Below are positions 60,651 through 64,000 of a stretch of DNA of 64,000 bases, piece by piece; positions within the stretch are counted from its first letter, which is position 1; the number at the start of each line of letters is the position of its first letter. The notes under the pieces were generated by a model that worked only from the letters and a program-made list of their open reading frames with translations, was not told where the DNA came from and did not search any database. Origin of the DNA: Nymphaea colorata (lineage: Eukaryota > Streptophyta > Magnoliopsida > Nymphaeales > Nymphaeaceae). The stretch lies in the NCBI RefSeq assembly GCF_008831285.2, contig NC_045140.1:1777528-1841527 (forward strand), in the 5' to 3' direction. Position numbers and translations under genes: made by a program.

Positions 60651-63480
60651 TAACGACAAAGTTTTCTAAAATCCCAACCCACCCTTCAATACTTCGGGTT
60701 CAATATCAAAAAGACGAAGAACCAAAACAACTAATCAATTAAGTAAGTCTTTGATGATCTTTCACAATCTTCAACTACTCATGAAACTAAACGTTTGGAA
60801 TGTTATACATAGAGCATGTCATTCTTCTCTTAAATGGTTTACGTGTAACCAATTTCATTTTGCTTCCATTTTATCTCGCGCCCAAACTCCTATGTGTATA
60901 TGATGAGTTACTATCTAAAAATAAAGGGTGGCTGACAAGACTAAAAGGATGCTTTGAAGGTAGAAGGCAACTCCCAAGAAAATGGGAATCTATATAGATA
61001 TCAGGCTAACATCCAGATTTTCAATGGCTCTCCATCGGTGAGCATTGTTTTGCAAGATATGGCATACTTCATTAGTGGGAGATTGGCATTGCATCTCCCT
61101 TATATTTTTGAACTAACACTTGACGGGTATTAGTAAGAAGACTTTGCTGTCTGCTGTTCTAATTAAGCAGTTGCATTGGAAGACCGAACTTCGAATAAGG
61201 TTTTTATTCTAGTTCTCTTGGTACACTTTATTCTTCTTTTGCTTTAAACGAGAGGTTTGATTGCATATTGCATCCTTTCTGATTCAAAGTGAGATCCAAT
61301 CTCTAATATAATATTCATTTAAGTTTGGTTTAATAACAATTTTACTATTACACACTCGAATTTTGATGGAATAACAAAAAATGCTCGTGAGTTCTTGTTT
61401 CTTTCATTCAATGGTTTAGATTACAAAAAGAAGAGCTATTGAATGAAAGAAAGCTAAAAACTTAAGTCAGGTCTTTTTCATAAAAAAATCAGTCTTTTTG
61501 TGAAAAGTTGGACTAAAAAATTGCCAGTAATCAATCGGATTCTTTCTCATTCTTAACTCAATTGGGAACTAAGTCCCTATTTGAACCAATTTTACAAATC
61601 AATGAATTGTTTGTTCTACAGCAACTTCCATGAGATCAAGTATGCAGTACGATCAAACAGATTTGGATTTAGGCGCTTAATATGGATGTGAATAGCTAGC
61701 TATTTCTAATTTCAATTCACCTACTAAGATTTAGGCGCTTAATATGGACTGTCGACAATGTACCAGATTTGGAAGTTTTAGAACTATCTCAAATCAAAGG
61801 AATAGGCTTCTTTCTTCTTTAACTTTCTGACTTGTTTTCATTCGTTTTACGTATTTAGCTTTGAATAGCATCAGAATGGTAGATAACCTAGGTTTTTCAT
61901 ATCTGATCTAGCTAAGGATCTATATCGACTACAGAACAGAAGAATAGTGGATACGTCTCCCCAGGGAATGAGGTACCAAAATCAAGTGGAGTTTAACGAC
62001 ATTCTCTCCATGATTCCATCAACCATCATTTTGATTGTGTAACCCAAAAGAGAATAAGATGTCAAGGACAGTAGAATCTAATGAGCTCTTTTTTCTACCA
62101 AACTGTTACTTTCATTTGGTACGTTTCATTCTTCCACAACAAGCTGGGCAGACCGGCCGCCATTATCTTGTGCGCCCAACTTCATAACAAAGAACCGTTA
62201 AGATGCCCACCTTGCTGCCCAACATCGCACCAGCTGATGCGAGGAGAATGACATCTTCATATTCAAATCTGCCAATTTGCTTTGCAAGTTTCAGTTACGT
62301 TGGGCAAGATCACGTCATTACCTTAACGGATGTCAAAAGCCATGTTGGTCTGTTGGCACATTTGGTTGTAGGCATCTCCTTGATTCTAGATGCTCTTCCT
62401 CTGGTTCTTGGGTTGGCGATACCAAACATATGATCATAAGTATTTCCAACCTTCTAGAGATGCTCTCCGCATATGTGGTTTGATGTCCACCACTTACAGG
62501 GAACCTTCATTAGTTCATTTCTCTTTTCTTCTTTTTCTTCCGAGGAAATAATGAAGAATCTACTGCCACAACTTTTCGATTCATTTGCCTCTGTACCACA
62601 GGAGTGTAATCTTCCTTCACCTATGGAACTGGCATAATTTTCAGATTGATTTGTCCCTGTACCACAGAAGTAAAATCTTTCTCCACCTATGGAAGCCCAT
62701 TTTCCCAATATCTAACAGAAGCGAACTGGGGCTTTACGTTTGCCCAGAGAATCAGATCCTTGGACTACAAGAACGAGATGTTTTCATACAGCCCTCGACC
62801 CTCTATAAAGAAACAGTACTGAATGTTGAAGGTTGAAATTCCTACCCCTTATGTATACTCCAGTTAGTTTTTTGCTAACTTTATTTTGATCATGAAAGTG
62901 TCAGCATGGGCGTTCCTTTTTCTAAATATACATAGGTTGGTGGAAAGACAACATGCTGCATGCAAGCAGTGCAAATGGAACAGATGCGTGCCAGTATCTA
63001 TAGTTAGATATCGGTCTGACGTTTGCCAATAGATCCAGATTAGATCTCTGAAATTGTTTCCAATACATGAGCTCGTGGGGGATAGAGCAACAGTAACATT
63101 CTTTAGAAAACAAAAGACCTTCAAATGTTTCAAAAAGAAAAAAAAAAAACACACTTTTGATCAATATCACAGATTCAAAATTAGGTCTGACTCAAGATGG
63201 TGGTCGAAATCTAGTTAGAATGGTTCTCAATCCACATTCAGTTTGTAGAACAAGGATTGAAACCAGGAATTACAAGAAGTCAGCTTCGAATAGGCTCTCC
63301 AACTACAACCAATCCACTTGGTGGACTAGCAAAGGCAAAAGAGGCACTCTCATACATATATACATACATATATCTGTATTGGTTCACAGCTTTGTCTCCT
63401 TATTTTTCTCTCAACCATAGATATGAAAAAGATCAAGGGTTGAGATTATTTTGTATTCGTCTACCATCCAAGTGTCAAGC
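60651..63480. other. Block of distinct texture, possibly organelle-derived; no gene recognised
   Basis: Compared with the rest of the window this block has fewer homopolymer runs and no (AT)n microsatellites, and it reads like plant mitochondrial spacer DNA. It contains a 15-bp inverted repeat (61398-61412 / 61438-61452), a repeated 17-mer (TTTAGGCGCTTAATATGG at about 61670 and 61729) and a tandem duplication at about 62578-62704. I could not identify any mitochondrial or plastid gene in it, so this is only a suggestion. Confidence 0.25.
62578..62704. repeat. Diverged ~65-bp tandem duplication
   Basis: Copy 1 has GATTCATTTGCCTCTGTACC, ACAGGAGTGTAATCTTCC and TTCACCTATGGAA. Copy 2 has GATTGATTTGTCCCTGTACC, ACAGAAGTAAAATCTTTC and TCCACCTATGGAA. 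The copies are about 80% alike and give an antisense frame (62454-62708) with two related segments, which I do not take to be a gene. Confidence 0.7.
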
Positions 63481-63488
63481 ACTTACTA

Positions 63489-63525
<37 letters not shown>

Positions 63526-64000
63526 TCAACGATATGATAATAGAGTCAGAGAAAAAACGATCAAGAACTCTTGTTTTGATCGATCATTTATGCATCTGGA
63601 CCATAGGCAGTCCTAGACACACTAAGAACTGCAAATTGCTAGTGGCACGGCCAGGTTATATCCGAATTATTTTGTATGAATGATGCATCACATATTGAGC
63701 AAAAGACCCATGTCAAGAAGATCGATTGCATCCTAAGGCACAGCAAGACGCACACTTGACAGTATGTGGTGAAGAAAAACTCATTACTAGATACTGCATA
63801 GCAATTCACTTTAAGAAGTTAGATAAACTTGGAAAATGAATACTGCTATTGAGACTCACCTTTGCCGTTATGCAAAATAATGTGAAAAAGCAGATAGAAG
63901 CAACAGTAGAAAGGAAAATTGAAAAATGTAAAAGAAACATTTAAAAATGAACCAATTTTTCTACAAATCTTTTTTCAAATGGAATCCCACCATCTGATAT
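63481..64000. other. Intergenic with (CT)n tract
   Basis: A (CT)n run lies at 63491-63520. No gene is recognised from there to the window end. Confidence 0.5.

Noticed and set aside
62454-62708. 84-codon minus-strand frame with two similar segments
   Set aside because: The internal similarity is explained by the ~65-bp tandem duplication. No known domain is recognised and there is no exon structure around it.

Overview
The window is nuclear DNA from a flowering plant. Support comes from a spliced, SPPPP-type extensin gene, a 24-exon VPS53 gene whose product resembles the Arabidopsis protein throughout, a eukaryotic tRNA-Arg gene, Ty1/copia and Ty3 retroelement debris, and many short hAT-like elements. 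The extensin style (YYYK-SPPPP blocks) points away from grasses. I cannot name the species from sequence alone. The DNA is AT-rich, with many (AT)n and (GA/CT)n microsatellites.

Layout. Positions 1 to about 9.2 kb are intergenic: short tandem duplications, one probable hAT-like element (3452-3844) and a nested CTCGA-rich tandem array (about 6.72-7.52 kb). An extensin gene lies at 9479-12622 (+), with a TATA box at 9335 and a (GA)n tract just upstream. It has two coding exons. Its 896-residue product is a signal peptide, 16 perfect-length 16-residue extensin repeats, a six-cysteine Ole e 1-like domain split by the intron, and 20 more extensin repeats. Positions 13.1 to 24.6 kb hold no recognisable gene, only repeats, including a clean hAT-like element with perfect 8-bp target duplications (23366-23911).

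From about 24.7 to 57.9 kb the plus strand is occupied by one gene, VPS53 (CDS 26909-57400, 826 residues). VPS53 is a subunit of the GARP complex, which tethers endosome-derived vesicles at the trans-Golgi. Every exon joins in frame. Its introns contain at least five hAT-like miniature elements, a decayed Ty1/copia element on the minus strand in intron 19, and a decayed Ty3 3' end in intron 8. The last 6 kb hold another miniature element, tRNA-Arg(CCG) on the minus strand (59643-59714), and a 60.6-63.5 kb block that differs in texture from its surroundings and could be organelle-derived.

The two protein genes have no evident functional link beyond both concerning secretion or the endomembrane system. 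The most unusual items are the extensin with a globular domain inserted between two repeat arms, and the set of related hAT-like miniature elements with readable target duplications inside one housekeeping gene.
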